From Hyphomicrobiales bacterium (GTDB taxonomy: Bacteria; Pseudomonadota; Alphaproteobacteria; Rhizobiales; Rhizobiaceae), in the NCBI GenBank assembly GCA_900472785.1, contig UCJH01000091.1, positions 1 to 60,301 of the forward strand: 60,301 nucleotides of DNA. The letters run 5' to 3'. Within the stretch, counting starts at the first letter, position 1. Each line of letters opens with the position of its first letter. Made by a program: the position numbers and the translations under genes. Positions 24,411 to 33,620 of this stretch are shown one piece after another. A model generated the notes under the pieces. The model ran no database searches. It was not told the origin of the DNA and saw only the letters and a list, made by a program, of their open reading frames with translations.

Positions 24411-26321
24411 ATGTCGAAACCTTTGTTCGCCTCGCGCGGCGTTGATATCGCCGCAAAGATGGCAAACAGCGAAATGCTGAATTGTTTCGACGCGATGGCA
24501 TGGCACTCGACGGCACTTGGTCCCGTCGAAACATGGCCGCCGGCCCTGATCGCGACAATCCGCATGATGCTTGCGTCGCCGGTTCCGATGGTGCTGCTCG
24601 TCGGGAGGAGCGGTATCCTTATTTACAATGAAGGCTACAAGATCATTGCCGGCAAACGCCATCCGGACTGCTTCGGCACATCCGCTTTCACGTCCTGGCC
24701 AGAGGTGGCCGATTTCAACCGTGCCGTAATCGAGACGGTGTTTGAGGGCGGAACGCTGTCCTATGAGGATCAGCAGTTCACCCTCTACCGCAACGGCTTG
24801 GCCGAGGAGGTCTGGCTAAACCTCTACTATAGCCCCGTCGTCGATGAGAACAGCGAGGTTATCGCCGTGCTGGCGATGCTTTCGGAAACGACAAAACGGG
24901 TTCAGGCGGAGCGAGCGCTGGCGCGCAGCCGCGAACAGCTTTCTCTCGCCCTCGGCGCGTCCGGCATCGTTGGAACCTGGGACTGGCATGTACAGGAGGA
25001 CAAGGTCTATTCGGACCGGCGGTTTTCCAGCCTCTATGGGGCCGACGTCGAAAATCCGGAGGAAGGAGCATCAATCAGCGCCTACCTGTCCGGCATCCAT
25101 CCGGACGATATCGAAGCCGTTTCGCAGTCTATGCAGGCGGCAATGGCAACCGGTGAACGCTTCTCTGCCGAATACCGGCTGCTGCAGAAAAATGGCGACC
25201 TGCGCTGGGTGCTGGCGGAAGGCCAGCCGCGCCTGGATGGCGACGGCCGCTGCATCCGCTTTCCCGGCGTCGCTGTCGACATCACGGAGCAGAAGGTGGC
25301 CGCCGAGGCGCATGCGCGCTCCGAAACCGCCTTCCGCACGCTTGCCAACGCCATGCCGCAAATGGTCTGGTCGACCCAGCCCGACGGTTTCCACGATTAT
25401 TACAATGCGCGCTGGTATGAATTCACCGGTGTCCCGGACGGTTCGACGGATGGCGAAGGCTGGAACGGAATGTTCCATGCGGAAGATCAGGAGCGAGCCT
25501 GGGCGGCCTGGCGGCACTCGCTTGAAACCGGGGCCCCCTATCAGATCGAGTATCGCCTGCGCCATCATAGTGGCCTCTACCGCTGGGTTCTCGGACGCGC
25601 CCTGCCCGTTCGCAATAATGAGGGCGAGATCACCCGCTGGTACGGAACCTGCACGGATATTCACGACGCCAAGATGACCATGGCCGAACGCGAGATCGTC
25701 GCCCACGAACTGAGTCATCGCATCAAGAACATATTTTCGGTGCTGAGCGGCATCATCGGTCTCTCCGCCCGTTCGGCGCCCGAGTCTCGCGGCTTTGCCG
25801 AGCAGTTGCGAAAGCGCATCGAAGCCATGGGGCGCGCCCACGATTTCGTTCGCCCGCACAGCAAGTCGTCCCGTCCGACCGAGGTGGAAACTACCGTCTT
25901 CGGCCTTTTGCAGCGGCTGCTTGAGCCTTACGCGGCCGACAACGACGATGTGCGGGTGCGCTTTGAAGGCGACGATGTCGCAATTGGCGACAGTGCCGCA
26001 ACTCCGCTCGCGCTCCTGCTGCACGAACTGGCAACAAACTCGGCGAAGTATGGCGCACTTTCCCATCTCTCCGGACGGCTGACCGTGGTCGGGAAGACGA
26101 TCGACGAGAATTACAGTCTGGAATGGACCGAGAGCGGCAGCCCCAATCCGGTGCTACCACCGGAGATCGACGGCTTTGGTTCACGGCTGATGAAAATCAG
26201 CGTTGAAGGCCAGCTGGGAGGAAAGTTCGAGCGCGCCTGGAATCACGATGGCGTCCGTGTCCAGGCCGTCATCCCGGTCGCGTCGATTTCCCGCAACAGC
26301 AAGCTGTCACCAACCGGCTGA
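24411..26321 (+). CDS. HWE-family sensor histidine kinase with PAS domains
   Basis: A 636-residue cytoplasmic kinase without membrane segments. Three PAS-like units are seen: about residues 20-165 (WPPALIATIRMMLASPVPMVLLVGRSG), 180-300 (GASGIVGTWDW to GVAVDITEQK) and 305-425 (ANAMPQMVWSTQPDGF to YGTCTDIHDAK). The kinase core starts with HELSHRIKNIFSVLSGI, phospho-acceptor His436, followed by LLLHELATNSAKYGAL and the W-x-E motif LEWTE that defines HWE kinases. Earlier in-frame ATGs exist, but the family match begins near MSKPLFASRG. It is convergent with a single-domain response regulator 57 bases away, its probable partner (inference). The bound signal, perhaps light or redox through a PAS cofactor, is unknown. 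Confidence 0.9.
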   Translation: MSKPLFASRGVDIAAKMANSEMLNCFDAMAWHSTALGPVETWPPALIATIRMMLASPVPMVLLVGRSGILIYNEGYKIIAGKRHPDCFGTSAFTSWPEVADFNRAVIETVFEGGTLSYEDQQFTLYRNGLAEEVWLNLYYSPVVDENSEVIAVLAMLSETTKRVQAERALARSREQLSLALGASGIVGTWDWHVQEDKVYSDRRFSSLYGADVENPEEGASISAYLSGIHPDDIEAVSQSMQAAMATGERFSAEYRLLQKNGDLRWVLAEGQPRLDGDGRCIRFPGVAVDITEQKVAAEAHARSETAFRTLANAMPQMVWSTQPDGFHDYYNARWYEFTGVPDGSTDGEGWNGMFHAEDQERAWAAWRHSLETGAPYQIEYRLRHHSGLYRWVLGRALPVRNNEGEITRWYGTCTDIHDAKMTMAEREIVAHELSHRIKNIFSVLSGIIGLSARSAPESRGFAEQLRKRIEAMGRAHDFVRPHSKSSRPTEVETTVFGLLQRLLEPYAADNDDVRVRFEGDDVAIGDSAATPLALLLHELATNSAKYGALSHLSGRLTVVGKTIDENYSLEWTESGSPNPVLPPEIDGFGSRLMKISVEGQLGGKFERAWNHDGVRVQAVIPVASISRNSKLSPTG

Positions 26322-26378
26322 CCGGGTTGTGGTCATAAGATCGGGCCACGTTTTACGGGCCCTGAAGGCTGGAAAAGA

Positions 26379-26777
26379 CTACGAGAAAAGCGTCATCCGC
26401 GCGGGCACGTCGGCCGTCAGCGAGTGACGCTTGGCGACCGCGTAGTTCACCGCCTGCTTCAATTCCTCCTCTGCGACAGGCTTCGGTAGAACGCCGATTG
26501 TTCCGGGGACGCCATCACCCAGCTGCGACGGGTTCGCCGTCATGAACAGCACTGTTATGCCATGCTCTTCTGCAAGCAGCCGCCCGATCTCGGTTCCGGT
26601 CGGACCATCGCGCAGATTGAGATCGACAAGCGCGATATCGGCGAGCGGCGCAAGATGAAAGGCCGTCGCCTTGTCTGCGGCGATGCCGACGGGGCTGTGT
26701 CCCAGTTCGGAAACCAGGTATTCAATCTCTGTTGCGACGAAGATTTCATCCTCGACTACCAGAATCTTACAGGTCAT
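26379..26777 (-). CDS. single-domain response regulator
   Basis: A 132-residue receiver domain without output domain. Acidic pocket Glu9/Asp10, phosphorylation site Asp52 in IALVDLNLRDG, Thr80 in LFMTANP and Lys99 in VLPKPV are all present. It is convergent with the HWE kinase gene, a frequent arrangement for cognate pairs. Single-domain regulators act by protein contact or as phosphate sinks. Confidence 0.9.
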   Translation of the reverse strand: MTCKILVVEDEIFVATEIEYLVSELGHSPVGIAADKATAFHLAPLADIALVDLNLRDGPTGTEIGRLLAEEHGITVLFMTANPSQLGDGVPGTIGVLPKPVAEEELKQAVNYAVAKRHSLTADVPARMTLFS

Positions 26778-27110
26778 TTCAAAATCTCACACTTGGCCAA
26801 TCGGCGCCGGGAAATATCCTCTTCATCTCCCTTAGATCACACCGGTAGTTATTGTTTCTGTTACCTGCGTCACAAGCGGGTGGATTCCCCTTGAAAAATG
26901 TCCGGCCGTTGATCTCTTCCCCATGGCGGACATTTTCGATGTGGTGCATGACACGCCTCCATCCTTGAAAGACCCCAAAGTCATCGGACGAGCCAATCGG
27001 AACGGGCGGATGCAATGATTGTTCCAAGAGGCTGAGGAAATTTTGCAACGAAAGATGCTTCCGCACCGGATGCGGTTTGGCCTCCGCCTGACATCTGCCA
27101 CATCGCACGT
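26778..27110. other. 333-bp intergenic region
   Basis: It lies upstream of the response regulator and downstream of the Dabb gene. Frames of up to 109 codons cross it, but none shows family motifs or a ribosome site. No repeat or operator was recognised. Confidence 0.5.
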
Positions 27111-27425
27111 TCAGGCCGCAGTCTCAAAGTCGTAGACGAACACCCCGTCGATACCGCCTTCCGTCGCGGCGACGATCCGCCCTCCGGCTTTCTCATGAGC
27201 GGGATGCACAAGATAGGCGTCTCGCGCCGTGGCATCGGCAAAGTCGATGATGAAGCCGTTGGTGTACCCTTTTCCCAGCCCTTCCGGACTGACGTTCGGG
27301 CCGATATCGACAGCCAGATATCCGGGAACCAGCGATTGCAACGCAGCGATATCCGCAAGAATCGCGCTCCGCTCCTCGACCGAAACGCTATCCTTGAAAC
27401 GAATGAAGACACAATGGCGGATCAT
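27111..27425 (-). CDS. Dabb-domain (stress-responsive A/B barrel) protein
   Basis: A 104-residue protein with the Dabb pattern: MIRHCVFIRFKDSVSVEER at the start, NGFIIDFADATARDAYLVHPAH in the middle, ending FVYDFE. AGGGG six bases before the ATG supports the start. It follows the GMC oxidoreductase by nine bases, so it is probably the last gene of the carbohydrate operon. Dabb domains form dimeric barrels; roles range from stress proteins to small enzymes. Confidence 0.88.
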   Translation of the reverse strand: MIRHCVFIRFKDSVSVEERSAILADIAALQSLVPGYLAVDIGPNVSPEGLGKGYTNGFIIDFADATARDAYLVHPAHEKAGGRIVAATEGGIDGVFVYDFETAA

Positions 27426-27434
27426 GGCAAACCC

Positions 27435-29090
27435 CTATCTTATGTTGGCGCGCGCACGCGGCCGCTGATCGTTGCGTTCATGTTCGAAAATTGCCGGCGA
27501 TAAGGGTTGCCGATCGCGGATGATATCCGCCCCCTTCTCACCCATCATGATTGTCGGCCCGTTGGTATTGCAGGAGGGGACCCTCGGCATGACCGAACTG
27601 TCGCAGACGCGCAGTCCCTCAAGCCCGTACACCTTCAGGTCGAGCCCGACGACGGCGTCCGGTCCGGTGCCCATCTTGCAGGTTCCGACCGGGTGGTGAT
27701 CGGTCTTGGCATTGGCGCAGCCATAGTCGAACAGCTCATCGTCCGTCATCACCTTGGGACCGGGCAGCCGCTCGGCCATGATGAAAGGTTTGAGCGCCGC
27801 CTGTTGGAAGATTTCGCGTGCGATCTTCAGACCCTCCAGCGACATCTTGCGGTCATGCGGATCGCTCCAGTAGTTGGGATCGATCAGCGGTGCCGCTGCG
27901 GGATCAGACGATGAAAGCCGCACCGTGCCGCGCGAGCGTGGATGCAGATAGGCGGAATTGAGCGTTACACCGGCATTTTTCAACTTTTCGACGCCGGCCT
28001 CGATACCGGAGCCCAGACCAAGGTGAAACTGGATATCCGGCGAACGCGCATTCGGATCGGCATACCAGAAGCCGCCGGTCTCGAAGAGCGACGAGGCCAC
28101 GGGACCGGAGCGAAACAGCACGTATTGCAGCCCGGCCCAGAGCGTGCGGTGCAGCTTGGCGACTCCATCATAGGTGTGATCGCCGGTGCATTCGGAGATT
28201 ACGAAGAGATCGAGATGATCCTGCATGTTGGAACCGACACCCGGCAGGTCGTGCTTGACCTCGACGCCGACGGAGCGAAGGTGATCGGCCGGGCCAATGC
28301 CGGACTGCTGGAGCAGCTTTGGCGAACCGATCGCACCGGAGGACACCAATACCTCGCGGTCGGCCCGGATCGTTTCGAGCCCCTTGGCCGTGGCAATCTC
28401 GACGCCGACGGCGCGGCTTCCTTCCAGCACGATCCGCGTCACCCGCGCGCCGAGCCGCACCGTCAGGTTCTTGCGATCCTTGATCGGGTTGAGATAGGCT
28501 AGCGAGGCGGATGAGCGCCGGCGGTTGCGCTGGGTCAGCTGGTAGAAGCCGACGCCGGCCTGCTGCTTTCCATTGAAATCGTGGTTATAGGGAATGCCGA
28601 GCTCCTGTCCGGCACGAATATAGGCGTCGCAGATCGGCAGGCCGGACACCGGCATGGAAACACCGAGCGGCCCGCCATAGGAATGATAGTCGTCAGCAAA
28701 GCGCTGGTTGTCTTCCGAGCGCTTGAAATACGGCAGAACGCTGCGGTAATCCCAGCCGGTGCAGCCATCCTCGCTTGCCCAGAGATCATAGTCTGCCGCA
28801 TTGCCGCGCGTATAGAGCTGCGCGTTGATCGAGGAGCCGCCGCCGATGACCTTGGCCTGCGTATAGCGCAGCACCCGGTTCTTCATGTGTTTCTGCGGCA
28901 CGGTTTCCCAGCCCCAGCTGGCGACGCCCTTGGTCATCTTGGCAAAACCGGCCGGCATGTGGAACAGCGGATTCCAGTCGCTGCCACCCGCCTCCAGCAG
29001 CAGCACCTTGACATAGGGATCCTCGGTCAGCCGATTGGCCAGGACGCAGCCGGCAGGTCCGGCACCGGTGATGATGTAGTCGTAGGTCAT
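27435..29090 (-). CDS. GMC-family FAD oxidoreductase (choline dehydrogenase-like)
   Basis: A 551-residue flavoprotein. The FAD-binding GxGxxG site is in [20 protein letters not shown] signature 1 is [16 protein letters not shown] and signature 2 is near [17 protein letters not shown]. The catalytic pair is His in [10 protein letters not shown] and Asn in [14 protein letters not shown] seven bases before the ATG at 29090 decides against an upstream TTG. The family oxidises alcohols, with choline, polyols or sugar alcohols as usual substrates. It lies 183 bp after the SDR gene, across a family B repeat, and probably belongs to the sugar ABC operon. Confidence 0.9.
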   Translation of the reverse strand: MTYDYIITGAGPAGCVLANRLTEDPYVKVLLLEAGGSDWNPLFHMPAGFAKMTKGVASWGWETVPQKHMKNRVLRYTQAKVIGGGSSINAQLYTRGNAADYDLWASEDGCTGWDYRSVLPYFKRSEDNQRFADDYHSYGGPLGVSMPVSGLPICDAYIRAGQELGIPYNHDFNGKQQAGVGFYQLTQRNRRRSSASLAYLNPIKDRKNLTVRLGARVTRIVLEGSRAVGVEIATAKGLETIRADREVLVSSGAIGSPKLLQQSGIGPADHLRSVGVEVKHDLPGVGSNMQDHLDLFVISECTGDHTYDGVAKLHRTLWAGLQYVLFRSGPVASSLFETGGFWYADPNARSPDIQFHLGLGSGIEAGVEKLKNAGVTLNSAYLHPRSRGTVRLSSSDPAAAPLIDPNYWSDPHDRKMSLEGLKIAREIFQQAALKPFIMAERLPGPKVMTDDELFDYGCANAKTDHHPVGTCKMGTGPDAVVGLDLKVYGLEGLRVCDSSVMPRVPSCNTNGPTIMMGEKGADIIRDRQPLSPAIFEHERNDQRPRARANIR

Positions 29091-29117
29091 GGTCACGTCC
29101 TTAAAATTCAATTGTCG

Positions 29118-29265
29118 AGGGGCAGCCCCTCATCCGCCACCCCTGCTTGCTTAAAGGAGCAGGCACCTTCTCCTCGTAAACGAAGAGAAGACTGTGCCGC
29201 AGACTCCATAGTCCCCTCTCCCCGTTTACGGGGAGAGGGTTAGGGTGAAGGGCAATCACCAGCAG
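29118..29265. repeat. Intergenic palindromic repeat, family B
   Basis: It contains GGGGCAGCCCCTCATCCG, a hairpin around CTTCTCCTCGTAAACGAAGAGAAG and CCTCTCCCCGTTTACGGGGA followed by GAGGGTTAGGGTGAAGGGC. It lies between the SDR and GMC genes of one operon. Related copies are at 20151-20337 and 34575-34653. Confidence 0.75.
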
Positions 29266-29272
29266 ACGTTTC

Positions 29273-30046
29273 CTACAATCGCCCGATCGACAGGCCGCCA
29301 TCCGCATTGATCACCGTGCCGGTCGCAAAACCGAAGCGGCCGGACGCCAGCGCCGCAGCCATCCGGCCGATATCCTCTGCCTCGCCCCAGCGCTTCATCG
29401 GAACCAGACCGCCGTCGATCAGCACGTCATATTTGCCGGAGACATTGGCCGTCATGTCCGAGCGGATGATGCCCGGCCGGATCTCAAAAACCGAAATGCC
29501 GGTCTCCGCCAGCCGCAGGGCCAATCCTTGAGAAAACGACGCAAGTCCCGCCTTTGTCATGCAGTAATCCAGCCGTTCAGGCGAACTCATCGTCGCCGAT
29601 ACCGAGGTGATGTTGATCACCGAGCGCGACTTGCTCGACGGCAGGTCCAGCATTGCCTTGACGACCGCCTGCGTGAAAAACACCGTTCCCCGCAGGTTGG
29701 TGGCGACAATCGCGTCGAAATTCTCCGGCGACAATTCGAGGAAATCTCCGCGGACGACGGAGGCCATGCCGGCATTGTTGACCAGGCATTCGATAGACCC
29801 GAACGCCGACAGAACCGCATCGACCGTTGCCCGGTGTCCGGAAAGCTCGGAGAGATCCGCCTTGAGAAAGATCGCTCTTGCACCGAGGACGGCAAGATCT
29901 TCTAGGACCCCGTTCACCTGATCGGCCTCGCCTATGCCGGTAATCGCGATATCGAAGCCGTCCACGGCAAGCGCCTTTGCGATGCCGAGGCCGATACCAC
30001 GGCGTCCGCCGGTAACGATGGCGACGGGACGTTTCTGATCCGTCAT
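29273..30046 (-). CDS. SDR-family oxidoreductase
   Basis: A 257-residue classical short-chain dehydrogenase. Cofactor loop TGGRRGIGLGIA near residue 12, NNAG in CLVNNAGMAS, catalytic Ser in ITSVSAT, and Y-x-x-x-K as YCMTK. The C-terminus FATGTVINADGGLSIGRL is typical. ATGA overlaps the preceding GMC gene. An Arg in the glycine-rich loop favours NADP(H), though this is weak. It probably reduces or oxidises a keto-sugar or polyol produced by the adjacent GMC enzyme (inference). Confidence 0.92.
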   Translation of the reverse strand: MTDQKRPVAIVTGGRRGIGLGIAKALAVDGFDIAITGIGEADQVNGVLEDLAVLGARAIFLKADLSELSGHRATVDAVLSAFGSIECLVNNAGMASVVRGDFLELSPENFDAIVATNLRGTVFFTQAVVKAMLDLPSSKSRSVINITSVSATMSSPERLDYCMTKAGLASFSQGLALRLAETGISVFEIRPGIIRSDMTANVSGKYDVLIDGGLVPMKRWGEAEDIGRMAAALASGRFGFATGTVINADGGLSIGRL

Positions 30047-31551
30047 GCCGCCAGATCCCTGGAAACGATGTGGTCGGCCACGCGCAGCGCCTGGGCCGCA
30101 ACCGTCAGCGCCGGATTGACCGCCGCCGAGGTCGGCAGGCAGCTGGCGTCGACCACGAACAGGTTTTGATGATCGAAGGCGCGGCAGTAGACGTCGAGCG
30201 GCGCGGAGGCCGGGTCGTTGCCCATGCGCACGGTGCCGCATTGGTGCGACGGCGTGCGCTTGTCGAAGGCACGCGACAGCACGATCGGAAATCCGGCGGC
30301 CTTCAGCGCCTTCTTCAGCTTGTCGACCAGCATCAGATGCGCATCCCAGTTGGTCCGCACCCATTGCAGAACGATTCGCTCGCCATCGACCATGATCCGG
30401 CTTTCCGGATGCGGAACGTCCTCGCTCATCGCGTAAAAGTCGATGGCGTGCGCCGAAATCTGATTCAGCAGCCACTCCGGCACGGACGGAATATTCGCCT
30501 TGAGAATCGGGCCTGAGATGCGGCCAAGCAGCTGCACGTTTCCAAGCGGCGGGCCGCCTGCACCATCGGAAAGGTAATAATCGTTGAAGCCGAAAGTCTT
30601 CTGGTAGATCGACGTATTGCGGAAGAAGGGCGAAATCGCCAGCACGGCGCTGGAATTGTGGTTCATGAAGTTGCGGCCAACCTGATCGGAGCTGTTGGCG
30701 AGCCCCTTCGGATGCTGGGCGTTGGCCGACCGCAGCAAAAGCGCGGACGACTGCACGGCCCCGGCAGAGAGGATGACGAGCCTTGGCGACACCGTTTGCT
30801 CGACGCCGTCCTTGATATAGCGGACGGTCTCGATGCGTTTTCCATCGGCCGCGGTTTCCAGCCGGGTCACACGCGATTCGGTCTGCAGGCGGACATTGGC
30901 GTGCTGCAGGGCGATCGTCAAAGCAGCCGTCTCGGCATCCATCTTGCCGTCGAAGCTGTTGGGATGGGCATCCCAAGGCGTCTTGGCCTTGGCGAGCCAC
31001 GTGTCGATATCGACCCCGAGCGGCAGCGAATAGGGATGGAGGCCGTTTCTTTTCAGCTTCTCTCGCACGGACGCGATCGGCGGCTCGTCCGGCACCGGCG
31101 GGAAGGCGTAGCCCTGCGAATGCGGCGGTTCGGTCGGATCCTCTCCGAGCGTGCCGCGCACCTGATAGAGCTGTTCGGCCCGGCTATACCATGGTTCCAG
31201 TTCCTCATAGGCAAAGGGCCAGGCGGGCGAAATACCCTCCAGATGCACCATCTCGGCAAAATCCTCACGGCGATAGCGCACGAGGACAGCGCCGAAAAAT
31301 TTCGAATTGCCGCCGACATTGTAGTAGTTGCCGGGATTGAAGCCCTTGCCGTCGGTCTCGTACCAGAACTCCTTCGGGCGGAAATGACCGCGCTGGAAGA
31401 TCGCCCGCTGGTCGCGGTTTTCCGGCCGGTCCTCGATATGTCCGCCGGCTTCCAGAATGAGGATCTCCGCACCGGAAGGCGCCAGCGCCGAGGCGATCGT
31501 CGCGCCGCCGATGCCGGAACCGATGATGACGATGTCGGGCTGCTTGGACAT
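30043..31551 (-). CDS. GMC-family oxidoreductase, pyranose/glucoside dehydrogenase-like
   Basis: A 502-residue flavoprotein. N-terminus IVIIGSGIGGATIASALA binds FAD; YYNVGGNSKFFGAVLVRYR matches the substrate/FAD region of sugar-oxidising GMC members. The C-terminal part HQCGTVRMGNDPASAPLD, then NLFVVDASCLPTSAAVNPALT, has the catalytic His and Asn of the GMC-C domain in the form seen in pyranose oxidase and glucoside-3-dehydrogenase-type enzymes. No small (hitchhiker) subunit gene is adjacent. It starts nine bases after the ATPase stop and overlaps the SDR gene. Oxidation of the imported sugar or glycoside is inferred. Confidence 0.88.
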   Translation of the reverse strand: MSKQPDIVIIGSGIGGATIASALAPSGAEILILEAGGHIEDRPENRDQRAIFQRGHFRPKEFWYETDGKGFNPGNYYNVGGNSKFFGAVLVRYRREDFAEMVHLEGISPAWPFAYEELEPWYSRAEQLYQVRGTLGEDPTEPPHSQGYAFPPVPDEPPIASVREKLKRNGLHPYSLPLGVDIDTWLAKAKTPWDAHPNSFDGKMDAETAALTIALQHANVRLQTESRVTRLETAADGKRIETVRYIKDGVEQTVSPRLVILSAGAVQSSALLLRSANAQHPKGLANSSDQVGRNFMNHNSSAVLAISPFFRNTSIYQKTFGFNDYYLSDGAGGPPLGNVQLLGRISGPILKANIPSVPEWLLNQISAHAIDFYAMSEDVPHPESRIMVDGERIVLQWVRTNWDAHLMLVDKLKKALKAAGFPIVLSRAFDKRTPSHQCGTVRMGNDPASAPLDVYCRAFDHQNLFVVDASCLPTSAAVNPALTVAAQALRVADHIVSRDLAA

Positions 31552-31559
31552 ATTCGTTC

Positions 31560-32672
31560 TCAGCGGATGCGGCTCTGGCTTTGCGGATCGAAGAACACGG
31601 CCTTGTCGAGATTGAAGGCAAGCCGTGCGGTCTGCCCGGGCGCGATATGCGCATCGGCGCGCAGGCGGGCGACGACTTCCTTGCCACCCAGCTTGGTTAC
31701 GGCAAACGTATCGGAGCCTGCAGGCTCGACCACATCGATCAGGCAATCACCCTCGACCAGCGAGCGGGCATTGCGATCCGCACCATCAGGGTCGGTCAAG
31801 GCTTCCGGCCGGATGCCGAAGACGATCGGCTTGCCGGCATAGGCCGCAAGCCCGCCGACCTGCGAAACGGGTAGTTTCAGCGGCTCCGCCTCGGGCCGCG
31901 CCAGCACCACGCGCAAATCACTGCCGCCGCCTTCGACCGTCGCCGTCAGGAGGTTCATCGCCGGCGAGCCCATGAAATCGGCGACGAAGAGATTGGTCGG
32001 ATTGTTGTAGATTTCGGCCGGGGTGCCGAACTGCTGCACCTCGCCGTCGCGCATGACGGCGATCTTGGTCGCCAGCGTCATCGCCTCGATCTGGTCATGG
32101 GTCACGTAGACGATCGATGTGCCGGTCGCCTGATGCAGGCGCTTGATCTCGATGCGCATATCGACGCGGAGCTTGGCGTCGAGGTTCGACAGCGGCTCGT
32201 CGAACAGGAAGAGTTTCGGATCACGCACCAGCGCACGGCCCATGGCGACGCGCTGGCGCTGGCCGCCGGACAGCTGGCTTGGCTTTCGGTCGAGCAGATG
32301 GGTGATCTGCAGCACCTTGGCCACCTTGTCGATCGCCTTTTTACGCTCTTCGACCGGCACGCCGCGCATTTCCATGCCGAAGGAAATATTGCCGGCCACC
32401 GTCATGTTCGGATAGAGCGCATAGGACTGGAACACCATGGCGATGTCGCGCTTGGAAGGATGCAGGTCATCGATCGCCCGTCCATCGACCCGGATAGAGC
32501 CCTCGGTGATTGATTCAAGCCCGGCAATGGTGTTGAGAAGCGTGGACTTGCCGCAACCCGACGGGCCGACAAGCACCAGAAAACCACCCTTCTCGAGTTC
32601 AAGATTGATGCCCTTCAGAATTTCCACTGCGCCGAAACGCTTTCTGAGGCCGGAGATTTCGAGGAAAGCCAT
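31560..32672 (-). CDS. ABC transporter ATP-binding protein, UgpC/MalK-like
   Basis: A 370-residue ATPase: Walker A GPSGCGKST, Q-loop AMVFQSYALYPNM, signature LSGGQRQRV, Walker B LFLFDEPLSNLDAKLR, switch His in VTHDQIEAM, and a C-terminal regulatory domain with FGIRPEAL. The N-L-D-A-K-L-R form and the length match carbohydrate importers of the CUT1 family. The start lies a few bases after the permease stop. It serves the two permeases and the binding protein upstream. Confidence 0.93.
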   Translation of the reverse strand: MAFLEISGLRKRFGAVEILKGINLELEKGGFLVLVGPSGCGKSTLLNTIAGLESITEGSIRVDGRAIDDLHPSKRDIAMVFQSYALYPNMTVAGNISFGMEMRGVPVEERKKAIDKVAKVLQITHLLDRKPSQLSGGQRQRVAMGRALVRDPKLFLFDEPLSNLDAKLRVDMRIEIKRLHQATGTSIVYVTHDQIEAMTLATKIAVMRDGEVQQFGTPAEIYNNPTNLFVADFMGSPAMNLLTATVEGGGSDLRVVLARPEAEPLKLPVSQVGGLAAYAGKPIVFGIRPEALTDPDGADRNARSLVEGDCLIDVVEPAGSDTFAVTKLGGKEVVARLRADAHIAPGQTARLAFNLDKAVFFDPQSQSRIR

Positions 32673-32675
32673 GGT

Positions 32676-33620
32676 TTATCCCTTTACGGCGCCCGCCATC
32701 AGCCCGCTGACGAAATAGCGGCCGGCGAGAATATAGACGAGGAGCGTTGGCGCTGCCGCGATCATCGCGGCCGCCATGTTGACATTGTATTCGACGACGC
32801 CGGTCGAGGTGTTGACGACATTGTTGAGCGCAACCGTCATCGGCATCGATTCCCCTGTGCCGGCATAGGCCGAGGCGAACAGGAAGTCGTTCCAGATGTT
32901 GGTGAACTGGTAGATGACCGTGACGACGATGATCGGCAGCGAATTGGGCAGCATGATCCGGCGGAAGATCTGGAAGAAGCCCGCGCCATCGACCTGCGCG
33001 GCCTTGACCAGTTCGGTCGGGAAAGCCTCGTAGAAATTCCGGAAGAACAGCGTCGTGAAGCCCAGACCGTAGATGACATGGACCAGGACGAGGTTGACGG
33101 TCGGATTGCCGAAGCCGAAGGACAGGCCCGTCATGTTTCGAAGCGTAACCCCGAAGCGCCCGAGGCTGCCGAGGATCGTCGCCATCGGCAAAAGCACCGA
33201 CTGGAACGGAATGAAGCAGGCAAACAGCATCAGGCCGAAGACCAGCGTATGGCCGCGGAAGCGCCACTTGGTGAGCACATAGCCATTGAGCGCTCCGAGC
33301 AGCGTCGAGATCAGGACGGCCGGAATGACCATCTTCAGCGAATTCCAGAAATAGCCCTTGATGCCCGCGCAGGTGAGACCGACGCAGGTCTCGCCCCAGG
33401 CCTTGACCCAAGGCTCGAAGGTCGGCGCGCTCGGCAGCGACAGCATGTTGCCGTTCTGGATTTCGTCCATGGTCTTGAACGAGGTGACGAGCATGACGAA
33501 GAGCGGCATCAGGTAAATGATCGCGAACAGCGCCAGAAGGCCGTAGATGACGATCCGGTTGAGGATCTTGATGCCGTTGGCGCGACGGGCGCCGGCATCC
33601 GAGGAGACGATCGCGCTCAT
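32676..33620 (-). CDS. carbohydrate ABC transporter permease (MalG-like)
   Basis: A 314-residue inner-membrane protein of the CUT1 MalG/UgpE type with about six helices. ILNRIVIYGLLALFAIIYLMP forms helix 1, and the coupling loop is ELVKAAQVDGAGFFQIFRRIMLPNS. It overlaps the MalF-like gene before it by four bases. The loop between helices 1 and 2 carries two Cys residues, CVGLTCAG, which may form a periplasmic disulfide. Confidence 0.92.
   Translation of the reverse strand: MSAIVSSDAGARRANGIKILNRIVIYGLLALFAIIYLMPLFVMLVTSFKTMDEIQNGNMLSLPSAPTFEPWVKAWGETCVGLTCAGIKGYFWNSLKMVIPAVLISTLLGALNGYVLTKWRFRGHTLVFGLMLFACFIPFQSVLLPMATILGSLGRFGVTLRNMTGLSFGFGNPTVNLVLVHVIYGLGFTTLFFRNFYEAFPTELVKAAQVDGAGFFQIFRRIMLPNSLPIIVVTVIYQFTNIWNDFLFASAYAGTGESMPMTVALNNVVNTSTGVVEYNVNMAAAMIAAAPTLLVYILAGRYFVSGLMAGAVKG

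Noticed and set aside
26779-27108. 109-codon frame between the response regulator and the Dabb gene
   Set aside because: The translation has no recognisable motif and unlikely composition, and there is no ribosome site.
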